This document shows, piece by piece, positions 1 through 5,606 of a stretch of DNA of 5,763 nt (positions are counted from its first letter, which is position 1; every line of letters starts with the position of its first letter). The stretch is from Clostridiales bacterium UBA1777 (GTDB taxonomy: Bacteria > Bacillota > Clostridia > Oscillospirales > Oscillospiraceae). The notes below the pieces were generated by a model. That model worked only from the letters and a program-made list of their open reading frames with translations, did no database searches and was not told where the DNA came from. Location: the NCBI GenBank assembly GCA_002315275.1, contig DCGN01000047.1, forward strand, positions 2,939 through 8,701, written 5' to 3'. The position numbers and the translations under genes were made by a program.

Positions 1-46
1 CATAATTGAACTACACACTCCAAGCTCTTCAAAATCCCCATCAACC

Positions 47-78
47 AAAAGGAGACCGCCCTTAAGCGATCTCCTTTT
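47..78 (-). terminator. Intrinsic terminator hairpin after the J-domain gene, probably bidirectional
   Basis: A 9-bp stem AAAAGGAGA/TCTCCTTTT (47-55 with 70-78) is extended inward, past one mismatch, by three more pairs (57-59 with 66-68) around a 6-nt loop. The stem ends in four A on one side and four T on the other, so transcripts from either direction end in a U-run. It lies 13 nt beyond the J-domain gene stop. The U-run is short and continues GGTTG, so termination may be partial. Positions 1-46 hold nothing I can identify. Confidence 0.8.
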
Positions 79-91
79 CGGTATTCATTTC

Positions 92-781
92 TCAGCAGCA
101 GAGTATCCTTCCGCCGCACAGCGGGCCGAGGCAGAGATTCGCGAGGCACAGCCCCGTGAGTATCCTGTTTATCGGCAGCCCCGTCGTATAGGTCGTGGCA
201 TAATTATCGTAATACTGTCCGCCGCCCTGAAGCCGGTCGAGCAGGCGCTGATATTCCGCATTGTCCGGCTCGATCTCCACGGCGCGCTTTGCCGCGTCGA
301 GAGCGGCTATCTTGTTGCCCATGTACATATTCGCCGCGGCGGTGAGATAGTACCATCTGCCGTCTCTCTCGGGGAGCGGAACGCCGCTCAGAGCGTTGAG
401 CGCCTCGCGGTACATACCGTTGCGTATGTAGTTTTTCGCGGCGGAGTACTCGCTTCTCTCCTGCTGTCTGTACGAGCCGTTATCCTGCCATTGCCCCCAA
501 TTCGTCCAACCGCTCCAGCCGCCGTACTGCTGATACTGCTGATACGCGCCGCTCTGTCCTCCGCCGTAGCCGTATGCCCCGCCGGAGCTCTGATTCTGCG
601 CGGTACCGTTCTTTATCGCGTCATATGCCGCGTTTATCTCGTTCATTCTCGCGGCTGCCGCGGCATTGCCGGGGTTTCTGTCCGGGTGGTACTTCTTGGC
701 GAGATCTCTGTATGCTTTTTTGATCTCCTCGTCTGACGCGCTCGGCGACACTCCGAGGACCTTATACGGATCCTGATACAT
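92..781 (-). CDS. J-domain protein with TPR-like repeats and a cysteine-rich C-terminal tail (229 aa)
   Basis: An N-terminal J domain (residues 4-58) carries the HPD tripeptide at 32-34 after the basic helix KKAYRDLAKKY, so it should stimulate the ATPase of a DnaK/Hsp70. It is not DnaJ itself: the zinc-finger domain and the client-binding C-terminal domains are missing. Instead a Gly/Tyr/Gln/Trp-rich low-complexity linker (about 62-102) leads to two helical TPR-like repeats (about 108-174, including REALNALSG and YYLTAAANMYMGNKIAALDAA). The end is a hydrophobic tail with C212, C217, C222, C228 and C229, which could bind metal or sit at a membrane. The gene starts inside the end of the DUF5685 gene (20-nt overlap). 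The nearest ribosome-binding-like run, AAAGGAAAAG (791-800), is rather far, so coupling is likely. It is the last gene before the terminator at 47-78. The client is unknown. Confidence 0.93.
   Translation of the reverse strand: MYQDPYKVLGVSPSASDEEIKKAYRDLAKKYHPDRNPGNAAAAARMNEINAAYDAIKNGTAQNQSSGGAYGYGGGQSGAYQQYQQYGGWSGWTNWGQWQDNGSYRQQERSEYSAAKNYIRNGMYREALNALSGVPLPERDGRWYYLTAAANMYMGNKIAALDAAKRAVEIEPDNAEYQRLLDRLQGGGQYYDNYATTYTTGLPINRILTGLCLANLCLGPLCGGRILCC
527..544 (-). repeat. Two tandem copies of a 9-nt unit (TATCAGCAG) in the J-protein linker
   Basis: The unit occurs twice in perfect tandem and encodes Tyr-Gln-Gln twice (residues 80-85), within the low-complexity linker. Such a repeat can gain or lose units in frame, so linker length may vary between strains. 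Confidence 0.7.
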
Positions 782-1610
782 CGGCGGATTCTTTTCCTTT
801 TCCGAATTTTTTGTTGAATTCCGACCACAGGCCGGAGCAGAGGATGTTCTTTATCAGTCCCTCATCCTGCACGAGCGGGAGCTTATCGAGCGCGAACACA
901 GCCTCTCCGAGAAGCATTTTCAGAATGTCCTCGAAGTATTTTTCTCTGTCGGTCTCCTCGGGAAGCGCCGCGAAGGGGTTATAGCGCGCGTGCTTTATAT
1001 CCCCGTCAAGGTCGATGCAGGCATCGAGCACATAGATGAACTCACCGAGCGCCATGCCGAGCTGACGCAGTATACCGCTCCAGCGATCCTCCCGCATGAC
1101 GAATATCTCGCCCATCAGCCTGCCAAAGCTCGCCGAGGCTCTGTCGGCATCAAGCTCGCCGCTTTTTTCAATGTCCGCAAGCTCCTTCAGCGCTGCCTCT
1201 ATGATGCCCGCCTGCCTCGGATACAGCTGCCTTATGCGCAGATAATCTCTCCGCATTAGGTCGCTCTCAAGCTTTGAAACGGGGTCGCAGTCATCGTCCC
1301 AATCGTCGCGCTTTTTGAGATATGCCAGCAGGAGGTTCATATCCGCGGCATAGTCCGAAGCCTCGCTTCTCGCCCACGCGCGCGCGTGCACGGGATGCGG
1401 AAGGCAGATGCCGTTCCCCGTCAGCTCCTCGGGCTCATACAGCGAGCCCTCCAGAAGCACGAGAAAGGTCATATCGTAGTTCAGTGTGAGCCGGGAAAGC
1501 TGACCGTGTCTCTCGCCGAGGCTGCGGCACAGCCCGCAGTAGAGCGCCTTATAGCGGTCAAGCTCCTCCTGCGTCAGGCGGGAAAGCTCCGCCGTGAGAT
1601 ATCCGAACAT
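762..1610 (-). CDS. DUF5685 family protein (282 aa)
   Basis: The opening MFGYLTAE, then YKALYCGLCRSLGERHG (20-36) and LNYDMTFLVLL (43-53), is what I recall of DUF5685, a Bacillota family without known function. The protein appears wholly helical and has no signal peptide or membrane helix, so it is probably cytoplasmic. Other conserved-looking parts are the acidic LLLAYLKKRDDWDDD (93-107), GRLMGEIF (163-170) and LGEFIYVLDACIDLDGD (188-204), followed by KHARYNPF. C25 and C28 with C69 and H72 could bind a metal, and the acidic helices invite comparison with the Asp-rich helices of isoprenoid synthases; both ideas are inference. The ATG is 1 nt after the upstream stop, with a modest site AGGGAAG (1618-1624) 7 nt before it. 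Its 3' end overlaps the J-domain gene by 20 nt. Adjacency of DUF5685 and J-domain genes is, from memory, common in Clostridia, suggesting a joint task. Confidence 0.9.
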   Translation of the reverse strand: MFGYLTAELSRLTQEELDRYKALYCGLCRSLGERHGQLSRLTLNYDMTFLVLLEGSLYEPEELTGNGICLPHPVHARAWARSEASDYAADMNLLLAYLKKRDDWDDDCDPVSKLESDLMRRDYLRIRQLYPRQAGIIEAALKELADIEKSGELDADRASASFGRLMGEIFVMREDRWSGILRQLGMALGEFIYVLDACIDLDGDIKHARYNPFAALPEETDREKYFEDILKMLLGEAVFALDKLPLVQDEGLIKNILCSGLWSEFNKKFGKGKESADVSGSV

Positions 1611-1611
1611 C

Positions 1612-2019
1612 TTAGGTCTTCCCTATGAAGGAGTTGCCGCACTTGCGGCACATGATCTTTATCTTGCCTCTGCCTCTCGGAACACGCAGCATGGCCCTGC
1701 ACTTGGGGCAGTTGAAGAACTTGTATTCCTTTCTCTGCACCCAGCGCTCCTTCTGGCAGCGGAAGAACTTCTTTACGGCCTCTTTTTTGCGCAGATACGC
1801 GCCGTTTTCGCCAGCTCTCTTATATACGTTCTTCGAGAGCATGCGGAAGTAGCAGAAGCCGAGCAGCGCGAGGACGAGCACTGTCATTATCCCGCCGACA
1901 ACGGTGTTTTTCAAAAAGCTCGATACAACGGCGAGGACGAGCCCCGTGATCAGCAGGAACATATTGAACTGATCGTTTCCGTTTCTTCCCGCCATGAAGC
2001 GTGCGATGCGTTCTCTCAT
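1612..2019 (-). CDS. Small membrane protein: two-helix hairpin with C-terminal zinc ribbon (135 aa)
   Basis: From the chosen start the protein reads MRERIARFMAGRNGNDQFN, a basic amphipathic opening. Two hydrophobic helices follow at about residues 19-37 and 40-58, then a basic stretch (about 62-99). It ends in a zinc ribbon with CPKC at 104-107 and CRKC at 124-127. Basic residues at the N-terminus and after the second helix predict that both ends face the cytoplasm, so the ribbon would be a cytoplasmic, membrane-tethered domain. It may bind a protein or nucleic acid partner; no enzyme is apparent. An in-frame ATG at 2025 would add two residues but lies too close to the ribosome binding site. 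The stop TAA is followed after 1 nt by the ATG of the DUF5685 gene, so the two are surely co-expressed. It is the first gene of the last operon. The molecular function is unknown. Confidence 0.85.
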   Translation of the reverse strand: MRERIARFMAGRNGNDQFNMFLLITGLVLAVVSSFLKNTVVGGIMTVLVLALLGFCYFRMLSKNVYKRAGENGAYLRKKEAVKKFFRCQKERWVQRKEYKFFNCPKCRAMLRVPRGRGKIKIMCRKCGNSFIGKT

Positions 2020-2027
2020 ACCCATAT

Positions 2028-2032
2028 CTCCT
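2028..2032 (-). promoter_or_regulatory. Ribosome binding site AGGAG that decides the zinc-ribbon gene start
   Basis: AGGAG is only 2 nt from the first ATG (2023-2025) but 8 nt from the second (2017-2019). The second ATG is therefore the likely start, removing Met-Gly from the longest reading frame. Confidence 0.65.
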
Positions 2033-2053
2033 AAGGAAATTTAATTATTTATC

Positions 2054-2062
2054 ATTTTACCA
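2054..2062 (-). promoter_or_regulatory. Candidate extended -10 promoter (TGGTAAAAT) for the zinc-ribbon/DUF5685/J-domain operon
   Basis: The minus strand reads TGG-TAAAAT, an extended -10 element differing from the TATAAT consensus at one base. It sits in the only AT-rich stretch of the window. A start near 2047 would give a leader of under 30 nt holding the ribosome binding site at 2028-2032. No good -35 hexamer is seen at 16-18 bp (AATTAC at 17 bp), which extended -10 promoters can do without. Confidence 0.45.
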
Positions 2063-2077
2063 CACGGAGAGCACAAG

Positions 2078-2098
2078 TAATTAAGAATCTGTTAATTA
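2078..2098. repeat. AT-only inverted repeat TAATTAA/TTAATTA upstream of the zinc-ribbon gene
   Basis: Perfect 7-bp arms at 2078-2084 and 2092-2098 flank a 7-nt centre. The repeat covers the place where a -35 box would stand for the -10 candidate at 2054-2059, so it could be an operator for a dimeric regulator. With A-T pairs only it would be a weak RNA hairpin. It may also arise by chance in this AT-rich gap. Confidence 0.35.
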
Positions 2099-2129
2099 GC
2101 AATCGTTTTTCAGTCCGATCTAAGCTCCG

Positions 2130-3227
2130 TCAGGTGGTGTACAGCTCCTCTGTTTTCAGCACGCCGTCCGTGTTGCGTATGAGCAGCTCAAAGCCGAGCT
2201 CCTGCGTGACAACGCCCTCTCTGCCCGTGGTGTCAACGGTCACTACGTAGTCGATGATATAGTACCCGTCGATCTTTATATATGTGCCCATGTCGATGCT
2301 CTGTATCTTATCGCCGCTGCTGTGCGCCCAATAAAGCCCGTCGATAGCGCCATAGAGGCGCTTGTCAAGGTCGCTGTCCTTGACGAGGAATTCGCGCAGC
2401 GCGCTGTAGTTGGAGTAGCGGTCGTTCTTCGTGTTGGAGTAGAACTGGATATACGCCGCGGTGAAGTCCTCCACGAAGTCTCTGACTGCCTGCTTTTCCT
2501 CATCGGTGCAGTTGTTGAGCGCCTGCTCGTCCGTAAAGCCGCCCTCGGGGATCGTGAGGCGCGTGCCGTCCGGTCTCACGGCGACAACTCTTATCTCGTC
2601 TCCGAGGAAGCAGTCGATCATATATGTGACCTGCGTGGGCATCTCTATCGCCGAGTTATCGTAATACTGCTCAAGCTCCGCATAGCGGATGGAATCGTCG
2701 ATAATACAGTCGCGGGAAATAACGTGAGTGCCGCAGACGAGATCCCAGTTGTCGGGGATCGTAAACGTCTTCGAGCCGCGCAGATACGAAAAGTCGAGCT
2801 CCTGCTCCTCGGCGACCCATTTGCCGTAGGGGTTGTCCGCATCCTTTTCGAGCACCATCGCCACCCGGCCGACGTCGATATCCCCGTTTTTGATGACGTA
2901 TACAAGTCTGTCCTCTGTGCACTCGGCGGACTTTTTCTTGTAGGAAAGCTCCGTGATGCTGTTCATGATAACGTCAAGGCTCTCATCGCGTGACTGGATG
3001 TTCTCGTCAAGCGTATTGAGGAAGTCCGCGCAGGCGGTGCCTATCGCGTCTCTGTCAAGCCCCGCCACATATGCCTCGATGGCATTGCGCGGGCGTGAGG
3101 CCTCGTATTTCTCCATCACGTTCCAGAGAACGCGCATGCCGACAATGATGACGGCGAGGAATATCGCTCCGTACAGCGCGGCGAAGAGCCCGAAGGAGCG
3201 CTTACGGTTCTTTTTCATCTCAGCCAT
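2130..3227 (-). CDS. Unrecognised single-pass membrane protein with a large outer part (365 aa)
   Basis: I do not recognise a named family. A strongly basic N-terminus (MAEMKKNRKR) precedes one hydrophobic helix at about residues 12-31, predicting an N-in signal anchor and about 330 residues outside the membrane. The outer part seems to have three sections. Residues 46-150 open with a helical AIEAYVAGLDRD pattern and end in beta strands. Residues 152-230 are a beta-rich stretch with cysteines at 165, 174 and 206. Residues 242-365 again run from helices (EEKQAVRDFVEDFTAAYIQFY) to strands ending in ELLIRN. The helix-then-sheet pattern in the first and last sections suggests NTF2-like folds, as in several Gram-positive envelope proteins; this is inference. 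It overlaps the glycosidase gene by 8 nt and has its own strong ribosome binding site, so it probably works with that enzyme as partner or scaffold. No catalytic motif is visible. Confidence 0.88.
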   Translation of the reverse strand: MAEMKKNRKRSFGLFAALYGAIFLAVIIVGMRVLWNVMEKYEASRPRNAIEAYVAGLDRDAIGTACADFLNTLDENIQSRDESLDVIMNSITELSYKKKSAECTEDRLVYVIKNGDIDVGRVAMVLEKDADNPYGKWVAEEQELDFSYLRGSKTFTIPDNWDLVCGTHVISRDCIIDDSIRYAELEQYYDNSAIEMPTQVTYMIDCFLGDEIRVVAVRPDGTRLTIPEGGFTDEQALNNCTDEEKQAVRDFVEDFTAAYIQFYSNTKNDRYSNYSALREFLVKDSDLDKRLYGAIDGLYWAHSSGDKIQSIDMGTYIKIDGYYIIDYVVTVDTTGREGVVTQELGFELLIRNTDGVLKTEELYTT

Positions 3228-4308
3228 TGCTCTTGCCCTCCTTCAGCACCAAAAATGTGCTCGGAACGGGCCTTATGCCGACTACCGATGCGCAGTTGTT
3301 TATATATCCGCCCTCGTACCACATCAGCGTGGACGAGCCGCCGTCGAGATTGCAGGCGTTGACCGCGCCGTACTTGAGCATGATATCGGCGAGATCCTGA
3401 TAGGTAGCGCCGGCGGAGTTGACCTGCCTGCCGTCAATAACGAGCATGAGGACAGCGCCGTCCGCTCTTTGGCCGATCGCGGTGCGCGGGTTAAGGCCGG
3501 AGGAGAGCACGTCCGCATCATTTGCCTCGCCGTTTGAAACGAGCGTGGGGCCGAAGCATACGCCGTACTGGATGTTGGCATCCTTTATCTCCTGAATGGA
3601 CATCTTGCCCGTGTGCATGATGAAATTATCGTCAAACCCGACAAAACCCATGCCCGTGCCGAACTCGGAGTAATATATCTTACCCTCGTAGACAACGAGC
3701 GTATCGGGAACGCTGCCGTTGCCCTGGCCGTTCGGATCCTGGAAGCCGCCCGCGTTCGTGCCGACGACGGCATCGTAATACCCCACCATATCCGCAACGG
3801 TGTAGCCTCTCGCGCCGAAGCTTGACGGCACGCAGCCCATGACGACGCGGCTCGGGTCGAGCACTATCATCATATACCCGCGGTAGCCCTGACCGCGTAT
3901 CTCCTCGAGGATGAGCCCGTCTCCGTCATCGTCAACGAGGCCGTAGGCGTCCTCGCCCGTCTCGCTGACAGTCTCCTCCGCGGAGGGGATGTTGATAAGC
4001 GTCGTATCCGTTTCGACGTACTCGTCGGACTCCCTGCCCGCCTCGATCTGCGCTATCTCCTCATCGGAAAGATAGATGTTGGCGAGGAAGCCGATAGCCG
4101 AGGTCTCGCGCACGGACTTGACGAAAAGCTCCTTCGCCGCCGGAGACGGCCCCTTGCAGAATACGTACATCACGCCGAGAAGCGCTACCGCGATCATCAG
4201 TATCGTCTCGAGCGCAATGGCCATCACCCTGCCGAATGCCCTTACGGCGCTGTGTAATTTGTTTCTCTCGCCGCCCTCGGACGGCATATTGTACTGTGAA
4301 TCGTTCAC
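3220..4308 (-). CDS. Membrane-anchored phosphodiester glycosidase family protein (NAGPA/DUF2233 domain, 362 aa)
   Basis: NAGPA-domain enzymes remove a sugar joined to another group by a phosphodiester; the human member uncovers mannose-6-phosphate on lysosomal enzymes. Bacterial substrates are mostly unknown, but teichoic-acid-like or other phosphodiester-linked envelope glycans are plausible. The protein begins with GTG (AGGAG 7 nt upstream). It has a basic, hydrophilic N-terminus, one hydrophobic segment at about residues 29-50 that looks like an uncleaved signal anchor, an acidic linker at about 90-136, then the NAGPA domain from about 140 to the end. Conserved motifs are GTNAGGF (183-189), GPTLVSNG (253-260), PRTAIGQ (274-280), IDGR (291-294) and NLDGGSSTLMWYEG (320-333). 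The domain looks complete, so the enzyme is probably active outside the membrane. Its stop overlaps the next start by 8 nt, implying co-translation with the membrane protein downstream. Family assignment is firm; substrate is unknown. Confidence 0.93.
   Translation of the reverse strand: MNDSQYNMPSEGGERNKLHSAVRAFGRVMAIALETILMIAVALLGVMYVFCKGPSPAAKELFVKSVRETSAIGFLANIYLSDEEIAQIEAGRESDEYVETDTTLINIPSAEETVSETGEDAYGLVDDDGDGLILEEIRGQGYRGYMMIVLDPSRVVMGCVPSSFGARGYTVADMVGYYDAVVGTNAGGFQDPNGQGNGSVPDTLVVYEGKIYYSEFGTGMGFVGFDDNFIMHTGKMSIQEIKDANIQYGVCFGPTLVSNGEANDADVLSSGLNPRTAIGQRADGAVLMLVIDGRQVNSAGATYQDLADIMLKYGAVNACNLDGGSSTLMWYEGGYINNCASVVGIRPVPSTFLVLKEGKSNG
3237..3243 (-). promoter_or_regulatory. Strong ribosome binding site AAGGAGG inside the end of the glycosidase gene
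   Basis: AAGGAGG lies 9 nt before the ATG at 3225-3227, within the last codons of the upstream gene. It selects that ATG over the one three codons later and suggests the second protein is made in at least similar amounts to the first. Confidence 0.8.
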
Positions 4309-4315
4309 TGTATAT

Positions 4316-4320
4316 CTCCT
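4316..4320 (-). promoter_or_regulatory. Ribosome binding site AGGAG for the GTG-started glycosidase gene
   Basis: AGGAG stands 7 nt before the GTG at 4306-4308, an ideal spacing. It supports the GTG over the in-frame ATG at codon 8, which has no comparable site. Confidence 0.8.
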
Positions 4321-4344
4321 GAAAAGGGAAAATGTATGTCAGTC

Positions 4345-4396
4345 GCGGCTCTGCCTCTTTCTGTCCGAGGCAGACGCAGCCCGAAGGCTCTGCCGC
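4345..4396 (-). ncRNA. Candidate structured mRNA element: three-way junction in the 3' UTR/leader between the U32 and glycosidase genes
   Basis: On the transcribed strand, GCGGC (4392-4396) pairs with GCCGC (4345-4349) as an outer stem. Inside are a short hairpin AGCC-UUCG-GGCU (4378-4389) with an ultra-stable C(UUCG)G loop and a perfect 8-bp hairpin UCUGCCUC/GAGGCAGA (4367-4374 with 4350-4357, 9-nt loop). All 17 pairs are Watson-Crick. The outer stem begins 1 nt after the U32 stop codon and ends 24 nt before the ribosome binding site of the next gene. A 9-nt direct repeat (4347-4355 and 4386-4394) also permits a competing fold. No U-run follows directly, so it is not a standard intrinsic terminator. 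It could be an mRNA stabiliser, a processing site or a cis-regulator; it was paired by hand and no known family was recognised. Confidence 0.45.
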
Positions 4397-4397
4397 T

Positions 4398-5606
4398 TTA
4401 TCTGCACTTACGCACTATCGAGTTTTTCGGCGCATAGCACGGAAGGGTCATATGCAGCTCCATCATCGCGCGGCGCGTGTCCTCAAGCTCCTCGCCGTCC
4501 GCGCCGAAGATATGCTCCGCCGCAAACTCCGTAGGCGGCTTGCCCGGTACGAGCAGCTCGACCGTGTCGCCCCTGTAAAACTTATTTCTCTGCGTGAGCA
4601 CGGCATTGCCGAGCCCGTCGCACTCCTCCACCACCGCCACAACGTCCGCGTTCGTGGTGTAGCTTGATTCCGCGTAGCATTGGCCGGGGTCACCGTAGTA
4701 AAAGCCGGTGGAATACGGCCTGTGGCTCACCTTGTTCACCTCGTCAACCCAGAGCTTCGATACGCTCTTTCCGGCGATGACCTCGTCAAGCGCCTGCCTG
4801 TAGGCGTTCGTGGTGACGGCGCAGTAGTATGCGCTCTTCATCCTGCCCTCTATCTTGAAGGAGCAGATGCCCGCGTCAATAAGCTCGCCGAGATGCTCTA
4901 TCATGCACATGTCGTTGGAGTTCATGATGTGTGTACCGCCGTCCTCGGATATCTCCATGTACTGTCCCGGGCGTGTCTCCTCCACGAGGCGGTACTTCCA
5001 TCTGCACGGCTGAGCGCACTGGCCGCGGTTAGCGTCTCTTCCGGTAAGATAATTGGACAAAAGGCATCTCCCCGAGAAGGAAACGCACATTGCCCCGTGG
5101 ACGAAAGCCTCAAGGCGAAGGTCGGGGTCGGTGTGCTTTCTTATTTCTCGAATATCCGCAAGCGGCACCTCGCGTGCAAGGACAACGGTGTCCGCGCCGA
5201 GTCTGTGCAGGGCGTTCGCCGTCGCGCTGTTGCATACGCCGAACTGCGTGCTGACGTGTATCGCAACGTCGGGGGCGTATTTCTTCACGGCCTCGATAAC
5301 GCCGAAGTCCGCCGCGATGACGGCATCCGCGCCGACCTCCTGCAGGAGTGCAAGAAACGCGGGCAGCCTCTCGAGCTCATTTTCTCTCGGCAGCGTGTTG
5401 CACGTGACGTATACCTTGGCATTTTTTGCGTGCGCCGTATTTACGGCCTTTTCAAGCTCGTCGGGAGCGAAGTTGCCCGAGGCGGCCCTCATGCCGAACT
5501 CGCGCCCTGCGAGGTACACGGCATCCGCGCCGTAATGGAGCGCCATCGTGAGCCTCTCCATGTCCCCCGCCGGGGCAAGCAATTCAAGTTTTTTATAATC
5601 AGCCAT
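4398..5606 (-). CDS. Peptidase U32 family protein, TrhP2/YrrO-like RNA hydroxylation protein (402 aa)
   Basis: U32 proteins such as TrhP and RlhA use prephenate-dependent chemistry and an iron-sulfur cluster to hydroxylate RNA: TrhP makes 5-hydroxyuridine at the tRNA wobble base, and RlhA acts on 23S rRNA. The old 'peptidase' label is probably wrong for this branch. The protein opens with KLELLAPAGD and YGADAVYLAG (a TIM-barrel-like N-terminal half) and carries the family signature EAFVHGAMCVSFSGRCLLS at residues 166-184. Cluster-ligand candidates are C174, C181, C197 and C234, with C201 also near. Residues about 320-395 form the extra C-terminal beta domain of the long YrrO-type members. The frame is open upstream to 5708, but that part lies over mltG; the ATG at 5606 fits the family start. 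No Shine-Dalgarno is visible before it, so translation probably depends on coupling to mltG through the 8-nt overlap. Which RNA it modifies is inferred from context (the mltG neighbour), not shown. Confidence 0.93.
   Translation of the reverse strand: MADYKKLELLAPAGDMERLTMALHYGADAVYLAGREFGMRAASGNFAPDELEKAVNTAHAKNAKVYVTCNTLPRENELERLPAFLALLQEVGADAVIAADFGVIEAVKKYAPDVAIHVSTQFGVCNSATANALHRLGADTVVLAREVPLADIREIRKHTDPDLRLEAFVHGAMCVSFSGRCLLSNYLTGRDANRGQCAQPCRWKYRLVEETRPGQYMEISEDGGTHIMNSNDMCMIEHLGELIDAGICSFKIEGRMKSAYYCAVTTNAYRQALDEVIAGKSVSKLWVDEVNKVSHRPYSTGFYYGDPGQCYAESSYTTNADVVAVVEECDGLGNAVLTQRNKFYRGDTVELLVPGKPPTEFAAEHIFGADGEELEDTRRAMMELHMTLPCYAPKNSIVRKCR

Noticed and set aside
1386..2034. Plus-strand open frames opposite the DUF5685 and zinc-ribbon genes.
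   Set aside because: They are antisense to frames with conserved motifs (YCGLC, CPKC/CRKC) and ribosome binding sites, and have none of their own that I can see.
2322..2993. Plus-strand open frame of 223 codons opposite the unknown membrane protein.
   Set aside because: Composition is Val/Leu/Arg-rich without domain features, and the minus-strand frame has a membrane anchor, a strong ribosome binding site and coupling to its neighbour.
3900..3931. EF-hand-like loop DDDGDGLI (residues 126-133) in the glycosidase linker.
   Set aside because: The terminal glutamate is not at position 12, there is no flanking helix pair, and as I recall acidic Asp-Gly stretches are usual just before the NAGPA domain.
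4345..4396. Reading the hairpins after the U32 gene as an intrinsic terminator.
   Set aside because: No U-run follows; the next bases on the transcript are GACTGACATACA, and the closest T-rich run is split by CCC about 12 nt later.
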